This document shows, in pieces, positions 24,137 to 30,313 of a stretch of 30,432 nucleotides of DNA; within the stretch, counting starts at the first letter, position 1; each line of letters opens with the position of its first letter. The notes beneath the pieces are model-generated. The model searched no databases. It worked only from the letters and a program-made list of their open reading frames with translations, and was not told where the DNA came from. The translations under genes and the position numbers were made by a program. The stretch covers positions 1 through 30,432 of the forward strand of contig NZ_JADPFC010000013.1 in the NCBI RefSeq assembly GCF_015668195.1. Reading direction: 5' to 3'. Source of the DNA: Romboutsia_C sp015668195 (GTDB lineage Bacteria > Bacillota > Clostridia > Peptostreptococcales > Peptostreptococcaceae).

Positions 24137-24829
24137 AGTTTTATCTAAAATATCTAAAATATTTAATACTAAAAGAGCTGAATTATTAGCTGATATTTTT
24201 TCGAAATCTATTATAGAGTTTGTAGAATTATCATCTGCATTATCTGAGATACTTCTAATAATTAAAAATGGTATGCTATTTATATATGCAACATGACCAA
24301 TCGCAGAGCCTTCCATTTCAACACAATGAGGAGAATGTTCTTTAATTATTAAATTTCTTAAATTATAATCTGAAATAAATGATTCTCCACTAACTATTTT
24401 CCCAATATGATAATTAAACTTAACCGATTCTATCTTTTGATAGGCTTTTATTGCTATTTCTATTAAAAACTTATCTGATTCAAATTCTTCTTTAAACGGG
24501 AACCAGTTTATCATTTGAGATTTACGAACATCATGATGAGTTACAGTATTAGAAATAACTATGTCACATATTTTTACGGATTCACTTAGACTTCCTGCAA
24601 TACCGGTATTTATTATATGTGTAACCTTAAATTTATCTATGAGTATTTGCGTGCAACTAGCTGCATTAACTTTTCCAATACTACAAGAAGTTAGTATTAC
24701 TCTTATATTTTCCTTATTACAAACATAAAATTTAAATCCTGCATACTCTTCTTCAACTATTATTTTCAAATTATCTTTTATAAGATTTATTTCAATAGGC
24801 ATTGCTCCTATTACTCCAATTACCTTCAA
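24131..24829 (-). CDS. mtnN: MTA/SAH nucleosidase
   Basis: 232 residues from TTG with RBS GGGGGAGA. It removes adenine from 5'-methylthioadenosine and S-adenosylhomocysteine, recycling methyl-donor by-products and yielding S-ribosylhomocysteine. Features: GVIGAMPIEI with Glu13, INTGIAGS (73-80), VSGESFISD, VEMEGSA (Glu173) and SISDNAD (Asp196), which correspond to the known catalytic Glu12, Glu174 and Asp197 of the E. coli enzyme. Full length. It is a cassette here, not in a sulphur-metabolism operon. Its stop codon lies inside the C hairpin of R10. Confidence 0.93.
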   Translation of the reverse strand: MKVIGVIGAMPIEINLIKDNLKIIVEEEYAGFKFYVCNKENIRVILTSCSIGKVNAASCTQILIDKFKVTHIINTGIAGSLSESVKICDIVISNTVTHHDVRKSQMINWFPFKEEFESDKFLIEIAIKAYQKIESVKFNYHIGKIVSGESFISDYNLRNLIIKEHSPHCVEMEGSAIGHVAYINSIPFLIIRSISDNADDNSTNSIIDFEKISANNSALLVLNILDILDKTN

Positions 24830-24867
24830 TAATATCTCCCCCTTTTGAAAAATTATAGCACTGTATA

Positions 24868-24911
24868 TTTAACTATGCTTTAAAAACACATTTAAAATTT
24901 ACTAGTAATAA
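24868..24911 (+). repeat. Cassette repeat, left-end fragment R10'
   Basis: AACTATGCTTTAAAAACACA TTTAAAATTTACTAGTAA matches only the left end of the repeat (CTATTCCCTAAAAACACATT ... CTAGTAA). Hairpins B and C are absent. Confidence 0.7.
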
Positions 24912-24921
24912 TTAGTATCAG

Positions 24922-24964
24922 GCTATCTTTACTTTGATATAATATTGACTAAAAAGGAGATAGC
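24922..24964 (+). promoter_or_regulatory. Promoter and possible RBS-sequestering stem
   Basis: GCTATCT (24922-24928) and AGATAGC (24958-24964) are inverted repeats; the second overlaps the end of the RBS AAGGAGA of the DUF4177 gene. TATAAT (about 24939-24944) is a good -10 box, which would place transcription start between the arms and exclude the first arm from the RNA, so an operator is more likely than an RNA switch. Confidence 0.4.
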
Positions 24965-24966
24965 AA

Positions 24967-25149
24967 ATGAAAAAATTCGAATATAAATTTATACAGTTAT
25001 ATGCTCAAGATGGTATTAATAAAAAACTAGCAAGTAAAAATAAAGCAGAAGCACTAGAAGAACTTTTCAATCCGTTAGGTAAAGAAGGTTGGGAATTAGT
25101 TCATATACATTTGATGGAAGGTTTAGCCGTTTTTAAAAGAGAGATTTAA
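24967..25149 (+). CDS. DUF4177 domain protein
   Basis: 60 residues, close to the family's usual length: FEYKFIQLYAQDG, then LGKEGWELVHIHLMEGLAVF and KREI. The GKEGWELV motif is the hallmark of DUF4177. Function is unknown; such proteins are small, soluble alpha/beta folds. Single-gene cassette between R10' and R11. Confidence 0.85.
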   Translation: MKKFEYKFIQLYAQDGINKKLASKNKAEALEELFNPLGKEGWELVHIHLMEGLAVFKREI

Positions 25150-25150
25150 A

Positions 25151-25280
25151 CTAGTTTCTGAAATTTATTTCAACAGTAGTAAAAATTAAAGCCCTTAGAA
25201 CCCATTTACTTGGATTCTAAGTGCTTTAATTTTGTCTTAAATACATAACTAGTCTCTAAAGTGAAATTTTAAGTCTAGTT
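25151..25280 (+). repeat. Cassette repeat R11
   Basis: Degenerate left end, then hairpin B (AAGCCCTTAGAACCC ... GGATTCTAAGTGCTT, about 25188-25226), then AACTAGTCTCTAAAGTGAAA TTTTAAGTCTAGTT (hairpin C). The CTA of the right arm is the stop codon (TAG) of the next gene on the minus strand. Confidence 0.85.
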
Positions 25281-25445
25281 ACTTTTACTTTCTAAAATTA
25301 CATTTGATAATATTTTTCCTGCAACAATTAACATCGTTATAGCTGTCAATATAGTAATCATTAAAGAGACATTTTTGAACATTAATAAGTTAATCATTAA
25401 AATTGGAATTAATGATGCCAATATAACAGATGTTTTATTTTTCAT
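25275..25445 (-). CDS. Tiny membrane protein, 56 residues
   Basis: ATG with a strong RBS (AAGGAGGA). Two hydrophobic segments (SVILASLIPILMINLLMF and SLMITILTAITMLIVAGKIL) and a tail NVILESKSN. No family recognised. Its last codon (AAC) and TAG stop lie in the right arm of hairpin C of R11. Single-gene cassette. Confidence 0.6.
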   Translation of the reverse strand: MKNKTSVILASLIPILMINLLMFKNVSLMITILTAITMLIVAGKILSNVILESKSN

Positions 25446-25523
25446 TATTTTAATCCTCCTTATGTTAAAACTAATAAACTATATATTTAATCAAAATAAT
25501 ATTCTAGATTAGAAGACTTTATA

Positions 25524-25577
25524 ATACTAAAGCAACTAGTATCTAAAATAAAATTTAAGTAATAGTTGCTTTAGTAT
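25524..25577 (+). repeat. Solo hairpin C of the cassette repeat (R11')
   Basis: Arms ATACTAAAGCAACTA and TAGTTGCTTTAGTAT pair perfectly over 15 bp around a core GTATCTAAAATAAAATTTAA related to the usual TCTAAAGTGAAATTTTAAGA. Arm sequence differs from other copies but pairing is kept. Hairpin B is absent. Confidence 0.65.
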
Positions 25578-25662
25578 ATTTTTTATCATAAAGATTATTG
25601 TTTCTTGGAGATTCTCTTAAAGTAATATATTTCTCAAATTGCATATAATTTGAGAAATATAT

Positions 25663-25917
25663 TTACTTCTTGTAATACTCAATTAAAACCCAAGGGAAAC
25701 CTAATACAATAAACAATAAATACATCCCATCAATATAAACTATACTTGAAATCAACCCTATTAATATATACACTGCGCTAAGAATATTAATGATTTTTTT
25801 ATCATTTTCATTCCTATCCTTTACGAGCTTTAATATATGACCTCTAAATATAAATATTATAACGCCATATAAAACATATACTAAATTATTATAATATAGC
25901 AAAGTATCTGTCTGCAT
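25663..25917 (-). CDS. Small membrane protein coupled to the secreted-protein gene
   Basis: The ATG at 25917 lies inside the last codons of the secreted-protein gene (stop at 25889-25891), a 29-base overlap that implies translational coupling; a longer frame to 25959 is possible but has no visible RBS. 84 residues with three or four hydrophobic segments (LLYYNNLVYVLYGVIIFIFR, IINILSAVYILIGLISSIVY, YLLFIVLGFPWVLIEYY). By position and topology it could be an immunity protein for the neighbour. Confidence 0.65.
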   Translation of the reverse strand: MQTDTLLYYNNLVYVLYGVIIFIFRGHILKLVKDRNENDKKIINILSAVYILIGLISSIVYIDGMYLLFIVLGFPWVLIEYYKK

Positions 25918-26590
25918 CTTTCGTATGTTTAGAGGCACTCCATAAACTATTTGCAGCACTTATAGGAGCGCCTATAGAACCAAGTATAGCAATTATTGAG
26001 CCAATTCCTCCAGACACTGCTCCAGTTATAGCAGCAGCAATAACAGATGTTTGGAACCCTACAAGACTTGCAGCAGCAACATTTTCATCTCGTCTACAAG
26101 CATCAACTGAACTCTTGAATCTGTAAAGATTTTCTTTGTAACTTTTTGTTTCGGGTTTCTTTTTAACATTTCCTTTACTATTTGTCAAAGTCCAACTTTT
26201 CATATTAATAGAATATTTTAATTTAGAATATAAAGCACCCATACTAACCTTAGCCCGAGGTGAAATATTTGAATATTGAACACCTTTGATACCTTTAGTT
26301 AGTTCATCTTGAATAATTACGCCATCTTTTTTTATTACAAGTCTTAGTGAATTATCTTTTTTATTATAAGTTGAAGTAGATACTATATCTCCATCTATAA
26401 CCTCAACTACTTTTTCATCATCATTATCTTTTAAAATTTTAACTTCTATGTTGGCAAATACATTATTTTGAATTTCTTGACTATTAGGTGTATGTTCCAT
26501 AGCATTAGCAACATTGAACAAAGGGCTTATTATACTAACCCCTACCAATGATAAAGCAATCCCTTTACTCGCTTTTTTATTAAAACTCAT
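25889..26590 (-). CDS. Secreted protein with glycine-rich hydrophobic C-terminus
   Basis: 233 residues, RBS GAGGAGGA. Signal peptide about 1-30 (GIALSLVGVSIISPLFNVAN, cleavage after ANA). An acidic N-terminal region with EVKILKDNDDEKVVEVIDGD follows; then from about 175 a long hydrophobic, glycine/alanine-rich stretch (VIAAAITGAVSGGIGSIIAI, LGSIGAPISAANSLW). Proproteins of membrane-active bacteriocins look like this, and the coupled small membrane gene fits an immunity role. No family could be assigned; not obviously homologous to 4166..4855, though similarly built. Confidence 0.8.
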   Translation of the reverse strand: MSFNKKASKGIALSLVGVSIISPLFNVANAMEHTPNSQEIQNNVFANIEVKILKDNDDEKVVEVIDGDIVSTSTYNKKDNSLRLVIKKDGVIIQDELTKGIKGVQYSNISPRAKVSMGALYSKLKYSINMKSWTLTNSKGNVKKKPETKSYKENLYRFKSSVDACRRDENVAAASLVGFQTSVIAAAITGAVSGGIGSIIAILGSIGAPISAANSLWSASKHTKDADRYFAIL

Positions 26591-26944
26591 AATTATTCCT
26601 CCTCTTAATAAAATATCTCTTTATTCCTCATAAATTTTTGGCAATAATTGTTGCTAAATTGAAGTTTTAGTTGAATTTTATCAAAAAACAATGAATTATG
26701 AAGATTATAATAATTTTATTATGAAAATATTTTCACGAAAAGTCTTTTTTTATAAAAATAATTATGTTATTCTTTTTATAAGAGTGGAAATTAAAGATAT
26801 ATAAAAATAAATACTATAAATTTAATAGAAAATTAAAAAAATAAAATAATTGGTCTTATATCTAAAATTAGTTGTATGTTAGCTATAATTTTATTTTTCT
26901 TTATTAAATAATTATAAGCTTTAAGTAAAAATGTAATAGATAAA
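26591..26944. other. Promoter-side intergenic region
   Basis: About 350 very AT-rich bases upstream of the secreted-protein gene. No ORF with an RBS, no strong hairpin and no cassette-repeat sequence was seen. Confidence 0.5.
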
Positions 26945-27050
26945 TGTAGATAATAAAAAAGCCCTTAAAATCCAAATAAATGAATTTTAAGGGCTTTAAT
27001 TTTATATTAAATACTAACTAATCCTTAAAGTAAAATTTTAAGGTTAGTTT
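26945..27050 (+). repeat. Cassette repeat R12 (loop inverted)
   Basis: Hairpin B stem AAGCCCTTAAAATC ... GAATTTTAAGGGCTT, but the loop reads CCAAATAAATG where other copies read CATTTATTTAG-like sequence, i.e. the reverse complement. Hairpin C follows in the usual orientation with paired arms AACTAATCCTT/AAGGTTAGTT. The TTA in the right arm would be the stop codon of the DUF3784 gene. Confidence 0.85.
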
Positions 27051-27366
27051 ATTTTATACTTATCAAATATTTTATTACTAAAGCTAGTATTTTTTGAAAA
27101 GTAGATTATCCAAATTATAAATGCTATCAAATAACTCCAATTAGAAATTAATATACAACCAATGGCCCCTAATAGCCAGATTAGACCATATTTAAAAAAG
27201 TAGTTCCAAAATCTTTACTAAGTTTCTTTTCATCATAATTTTTTCTTTGAGCTTTAGTTATACAGTTATATCCACCAATTAAAAAATATGCTTTATCTCT
27301 AAATATCAAAAATATAAAAGATATTATAAAGAAAATTCCTGACATAGTTAAAGCATTATAAAACAT
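27044..27366 (-). pseudogene. DUF3784 membrane protein gene with frameshift
   Basis: The first frame gives 61 residues (SGIFFIISFIFLIFRDKAYF, LIGGYNCITKAQRKNYDEKK, LSKDFG) and then stops; DKAYFLIGGYN...YDEKKLSKDFG is the DUF3784 pattern. One base over, the expected second half continues as YGLIWLLGAIGCILISNWSY, LIAFIIWIIYFSKN to a TAA at 27044-27046. The shift lies in a TTTTTTAAA run, so one lost base (mutation or sequencing error) would explain it. The restored protein would be about 106 residues with three helices. Confidence 0.75.
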
Positions 27367-27402
27367 AAAAACTCCCCCTTTAAAAGTTATGATAGCAGAT
27401 TT

Positions 27403-27436
27403 AATTATTCTCTAAAAACACATTTAAGATTTCTAG
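27403..27436 (+). repeat. Cassette repeat, left-end fragment R12'
   Basis: TTATTCTCTAAAAACACATT then TAAGATTTCTAGAA: the left end only. It is the last trace of the repeat family; beyond it the backbone resumes. Confidence 0.65.
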
Positions 27437-27484
27437 AACAATATGAAACTTTGAATAAGGTTTATAATATAACTTACTAAATAA

Positions 27485-27560
27485 AAAATTCGCTTCGCTT
27501 AAGCCACTGCGTGGGCGCTACACTTTATGTCGCCAACGACTTCGTCCGTTGCTCAAAAAG
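27485..27560. repeat. GC-rich islet, related to 28259..28288
   Basis: CGCTTCGCTTAAGCCACTGC GTGGGCGCTACAC is far more GC-rich than its surroundings. GTCGCCAACGACTTCGTCCG then TTGC is an inverted relative of AGCAACGGGCTTTGCCGTTG then GCGAT at 28259. The two face each other around the rep and Mor relics, so they may mark the ends of an inserted segment. Confidence 0.5.
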
Positions 27561-27641
27561 TTCTATAAATGAGCTACGAGTAGAGGCTTTACTGATGCTC
27601 GATTATGTAATATAGGTCAAATTAGTGGAAATAATGCAAAT

Positions 27642-27904
27642 AAATTTAAAAATATATAATACTTAAAGTTATGACTAAAGATGGATTGTATAAGTGTTTT
27701 ATAAGAATGAAGGCATATTTGTATTGCCAAATACAATGTACATACTAAATAGAAGAATATAAGGCCATTTAGAACTTTATTTCAAGAGATGATTTAAGAG
27801 GTGTACCAAAGGTCATAGATAAGTTTATAGCCTTTGAGTTAGGGGAAAGTAAAGGTAGAGTATATCAAGTTTTAAAAGAAATTAAACAACAAGTAAAAGT
27901 TTAA
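27642..27904 (+). pseudogene. Relic of the rep gene with internal deletion
   Basis: AAAATATATAATACTTAAAG matches the DNA for KIYNTK of Rep; 27713-27790 matches VFLAPNTMYLPKRRVENIRQ and FRALFQ (reading LPNTMYILNRRI); from 27799 on it matches CIPKAIEKFIAYEQG. More than 700 bases of the middle, including the primase motifs, are missing, and stops interrupt all frames. The 20-mer repeat follows, as after the intact rep. Confidence 0.75.
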
Positions 27905-27910
27905 TGAAAC

Positions 27911-27930
27911 GTCTCTTTATAAATATGTAG
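27911..27930 (+). repeat. Backbone 20-mer repeat, copy 7
   Basis: GTCTCTTTATAAATATGTAG: two changes from the consensus, directly after the rep relic. Confidence 0.7.
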
Positions 27931-27936
27931 CACATA

Positions 27937-28128
27937 GGGGCTTTATTTAAAGTATTTGTAGGAACATCTGTGTACTTTCCTACTGAAAAGATGATATACA
28001 AAGAGGCTAGAGGTAGGTCTATCATAGCTAATTACAATGGATTTAATCATAAGGAGTTAGCTGTTAAATATAACATGTTAGAAAGTTATATAAGAGCTAT
28101 TATAAATAAGCATAAAAAGAGTGCTTAG
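27937..28128 (+). pseudogene. Mor-like gene, 5' truncated
   Basis: 64 codons in one open frame (GALFKVFVGTSVYFPTEKMI ... NKHKKSA) closely match residues 25-87 of the protein at 3817..4080. The first 24 residues, start codon and RBS are replaced by the end of the rep relic. An internal ATG (KMIYKEA) could at most give an isolated C-terminal HTH. Confidence 0.8.
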
Positions 28129-28221
28129 GCACTATTTTTCCATATATTGGAATTGACAATTAATAGTTGTAAAATGTATGATAAATACTTAGATTTTATA
28201 AAATTCTAGTTTTTAGAAAAG

Positions 28222-28260
28222 AAAAGCTACACACCTAAAATTAGGTGTGTAGCTTTTTTA
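28222..28260. terminator. Bidirectional terminator
   Basis: A perfect 17-bp stem (AAAAGCTACACACCTAA and its complement) with a 2-base spacer and T tails both ways, between the Mor relic and the YvrJ operon. It plays the part of 7191..7239 in the other copy but with a different sequence. Confidence 0.85.
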
Positions 28261-28290
28261 GCAACGGGCTTTGCCGTTGGCGATAACTTT

Positions 28291-28446
28291 TTACATTTTA
28301 TTATTTAATTCACTAATATTTGAATTTAAAGAATTGATACTTATGCTTAGGTTTTCTAGTTTCCCTTCGATTCTAACCAATAGATACATGGTCACAATAG
28401 CAGGAAAGCCTAGATTAGCCACTAACTGCATTAAATCTAATTCCAC
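28291..28446 (-). CDS. YvrJ family small membrane protein, copy 2
   Basis: 51 residues from GTG, RBS TAGGAGGAA. The helix VANLGFPAIVTMYLLVRIEG is identical to copy 1; the tail (KLENLSISINSLNSNISELN) differs by one residue in that stretch. Third gene of the DUF1659-DUF2922-YvrJ set, the conserved order in bacilli and clostridia. Function unknown. The hairpin between DUF2922 and this gene may reduce its expression. Confidence 0.85.
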   Translation of the reverse strand: MELDLMQLVANLGFPAIVTMYLLVRIEGKLENLSISINSLNSNISELNNKM

Positions 28447-28481
28447 GACTATTTCCTCCTAAATACTTCTAAAATTGCTAA

Positions 28482-28512
28482 AAAAGCCCCTCTTAAGCTT
28501 AGAGGGGCTTTT
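28482..28512 (-). terminator. Terminator/attenuator between DUF2922 and YvrJ
   Basis: A perfect 12-bp stem AAAAGCCCCTCT/AGAGGGGCTTTT with a 7-base loop and further T residues on the minus strand. Transcripts passing DUF2922 meet it before yvrJ. Confidence 0.8.
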
Positions 28513-28530
28513 CTTAAGGTGTTACAAGTG

Positions 28531-28764
28531 TTATGCAACTACAAGGTCATATTCTGTAGTTTCTGTTTGAACAACTTTTGCTTCTACTGGAGCTTGTAAA
28601 TCTTCTCCATTAGGTGCAAATATATTCTTAGAAACTATAACATTCATAGCAGATTTTATCTCTGATTCTGTTAAATCTTCTCTTGGATCTGTTACATATA
28701 AACTTACTTTTTTACCACTTTTTGTTGAGAATGTCATTAAAAGTTTTACTTCTATTTCTCCCAT
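28531..28764 (-). CDS. DUF2922 protein
   Basis: 77 residues, the usual family length. Pattern: MTFSTKSGKKVSLYVTDPRE, then LTESEIKSAMNVIVSKNIFA and a C-terminal VEAKVVQTETTEYDLVV strand. RBS AAGGAGGAG. Encoded 28 bases after DUF1659 on the same strand. Function unknown; the conserved partnership with DUF1659 and YvrJ suggests a joint role. A truncated copy is at 7501..7591. Confidence 0.9.
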   Translation of the reverse strand: MGEIEVKLLMTFSTKSGKKVSLYVTDPREDLTESEIKSAMNVIVSKNIFAPNGEDLQAPVEAKVVQTETTEYDLVVA

Positions 28765-28792
28765 TTTTTACTCCTCCTTTGTTTAATTTGTT

Positions 28793-29035
28793 TTATGCAC
28801 TTAAGTTTGTGTTATCTTGTTTTACTACTGACAACATAGTATGTTGTTGAAGTGATTCTAATGTTTCTGCCACGTTGTAAACATCAAGAGCTGTTGCTGT
28901 TGGTTTTACATTTGAGTATGTTCTTGATTTTACTATTGTTTTTCCTTCATCATTTAAGCCACAGTCAAATCTTATTTTTAATGAAGAAGCATCTTTTATT
29001 TCTGTTACTTCAGAAACTAATCTTTTGTCTAACAT
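28793..29035 (-). CDS. DUF1659 protein
   Basis: 80 residues, the usual family length. SLKIRFDCGLNDEGKTIVKS, then RTYSNVKPTATALDVYNVAE is the DUF1659 signature. RBS AAAGGAGGAA. First gene of the three-gene minus-strand operon, divergent from parA; the 320-base region between them should hold both promoters. Function unknown. Confidence 0.9.
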   Translation of the reverse strand: MLDKRLVSEVTEIKDASSLKIRFDCGLNDEGKTIVKSRTYSNVKPTATALDVYNVAETLESLQQHTMLSVVKQDNTNLSA

Positions 29036-29358
29036 TTTATTTCCTCCTTTGAGCCATTTGTAGGTGTATTTAAAGCAGTTAACCTAGTTATAAGGTTTAT
29101 TTGCTTTATTTTAAGTTCATTGTATTAAAGGATTGATTTTAAGTCCTAAAATATAGTTGATGAATATTTTTTATGATTTTATTTATAGAAAATTTATTAA
29201 GATATTTTATTTATAAAAATAAATTATTTAAAACAATAATAGCCTAAGAGATATATTTAATAGTTATTAAATATGTGTTATAATATTTATTAAATAAACA
29301 TTAAAAAAATATTAAATATACATTTAATATTTTTTTAATGTTGTGAGGAGAGGATTAA
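29036..29358. promoter_or_regulatory. Divergent promoter region with partition-type palindromes
   Basis: Contains ATATTTAAT-AGTT-ATTAAATAT at 29253-29274 (perfect 9-bp arms) and, closer to parA, more TATTAAAT/ATTTAATA copies including AATATTAAAT-ATAC-ATTTAATATT (about 29309-29332). The rest is AT-rich. The same arms occur upstream of copG at 7716..7737. Good candidate for the centromere and parA operator bound by the CopG-like protein. Confidence 0.6.
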
Positions 29359-30207
29359 ATGGCTAAAAATCAGACAATATTAACGCATATGAGCTTTAAA
29401 GGTGGAAGTTCAAAAACATGTTTAAACTTAAATTTTATATATCAATTTTGTACAAATTATCCTGATAAAAAAGTACTATTTATAGATGCAGATCCACAAT
29501 CTAACGCATCAGTATTTTTATTGGGAGAAGAAGTTATAGAATCTAATATATACACATTAAAAGATGGATTAGAAGATAATGTAGAGTTAGAAAAATTAAT
29601 AATAAAATCACCAATAGATAAATTTAAAAATCTAGATATAATCGCAAGTAATATAGATATGGTTACACTAGAGCTAGTACTTAATACAAAACCAGGTAAA
29701 GAATATACACTATTAAACTATCTAACAGATGATAAAAATATAGATATATTATCAGATTATGATTTAATTGTATTTGATTTAAATCCTGCCATATCTGTAT
29801 TAAATACAAATGTATTTATATGCTGTACTGATATAATTCCTATAATAAACTATGGATGCTATAGTACATTAACAGGATATAACTTATTAGTAAAAACTTA
29901 TACAGATATAAAAAAGGCTCTTAGAATCGATAAAGATGATATAAGAAAACCAGTAATAACTAAATTTGAAAAACAAGAAAATAAAAAGATAAAAATGTGG
30001 CTAGAATGTGCTAATGAAAAAGGAATATTAGGAAATACATTTAAGCAAACAATGAGAAAATCTGTTCATTATGAAAATTGTATTTTATACAATGAGCCTA
30101 TAAGTGAGTATGTAAAAGTTAAAGAAAGAAAAATAAAAACGGATATAGATAGTGAAATAACAGACCTTATAAATGAGTATATACAAGATGATTTAATAAT
30201 TATTTAA
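29359..30207 (+). CDS. parA: ParA-type partition ATPase
   Basis: 282 residues. The deviant Walker A FKGGSSKTC (13-21, with the signature KGG..KT) and VLFIDADPQSNAS (Walker A' region) identify a ParA/Soj ATPase that moves plasmid copies apart; DLIVFDLNPA is Walker B. There is no N-terminal HTH, as in small (type Ib) ParA proteins that rely on a small DNA-binding partner. The CopG-like gene 106 bases downstream fits that partner. RBS GAGGAGAGG. Only copy of parA in the window. Confidence 0.92.
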   Translation: MAKNQTILTHMSFKGGSSKTCLNLNFIYQFCTNYPDKKVLFIDADPQSNASVFLLGEEVIESNIYTLKDGLEDNVELEKLIIKSPIDKFKNLDIIASNIDMVTLELVLNTKPGKEYTLLNYLTDDKNIDILSDYDLIVFDLNPAISVLNTNVFICCTDIIPIINYGCYSTLTGYNLLVKTYTDIKKALRIDKDDIRKPVITKFEKQENKKIKMWLECANEKGILGNTFKQTMRKSVHYENCILYNEPISEYVKVKERKIKTDIDSEITDLINEYIQDDLIII

Positions 30208-30313
30208 TAATGATTAAAAATATGTTTAACTATTATTAAATATATATAAAAAATATATTAAAAAATAATTAAATAAAGATTAAATCTTTATTTAATGGAG
30301 GAGGTAGTAGACT

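Noticed and set aside
13343..27436. CRISPR array
   Set aside because: The repeats are long, variable and spaced by whole genes; there are no short regular spacers and no cas genes.
13343..27436. Classical integron with attC sites
   Set aside because: Ends of the hairpins do not fit RYYYAAC/GTTRRRY, genes face both ways and no intI is present; only the general layout is integron-like.
13343..27436. Simple terminators with no other meaning
   Set aside because: Hairpin B could end minus-strand transcripts, but the conserved sequence extends 100-260 bases, includes other hairpins and occurs between divergent genes where no terminator is needed.
28271..28462. Plus-strand frame of 63 codons
   Set aside because: Antisense shadow of the YvrJ gene.
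28852..29052. Plus-strand frame of 66 codons
   Set aside because: Leucine-rich antisense shadow of the DUF1659 gene.
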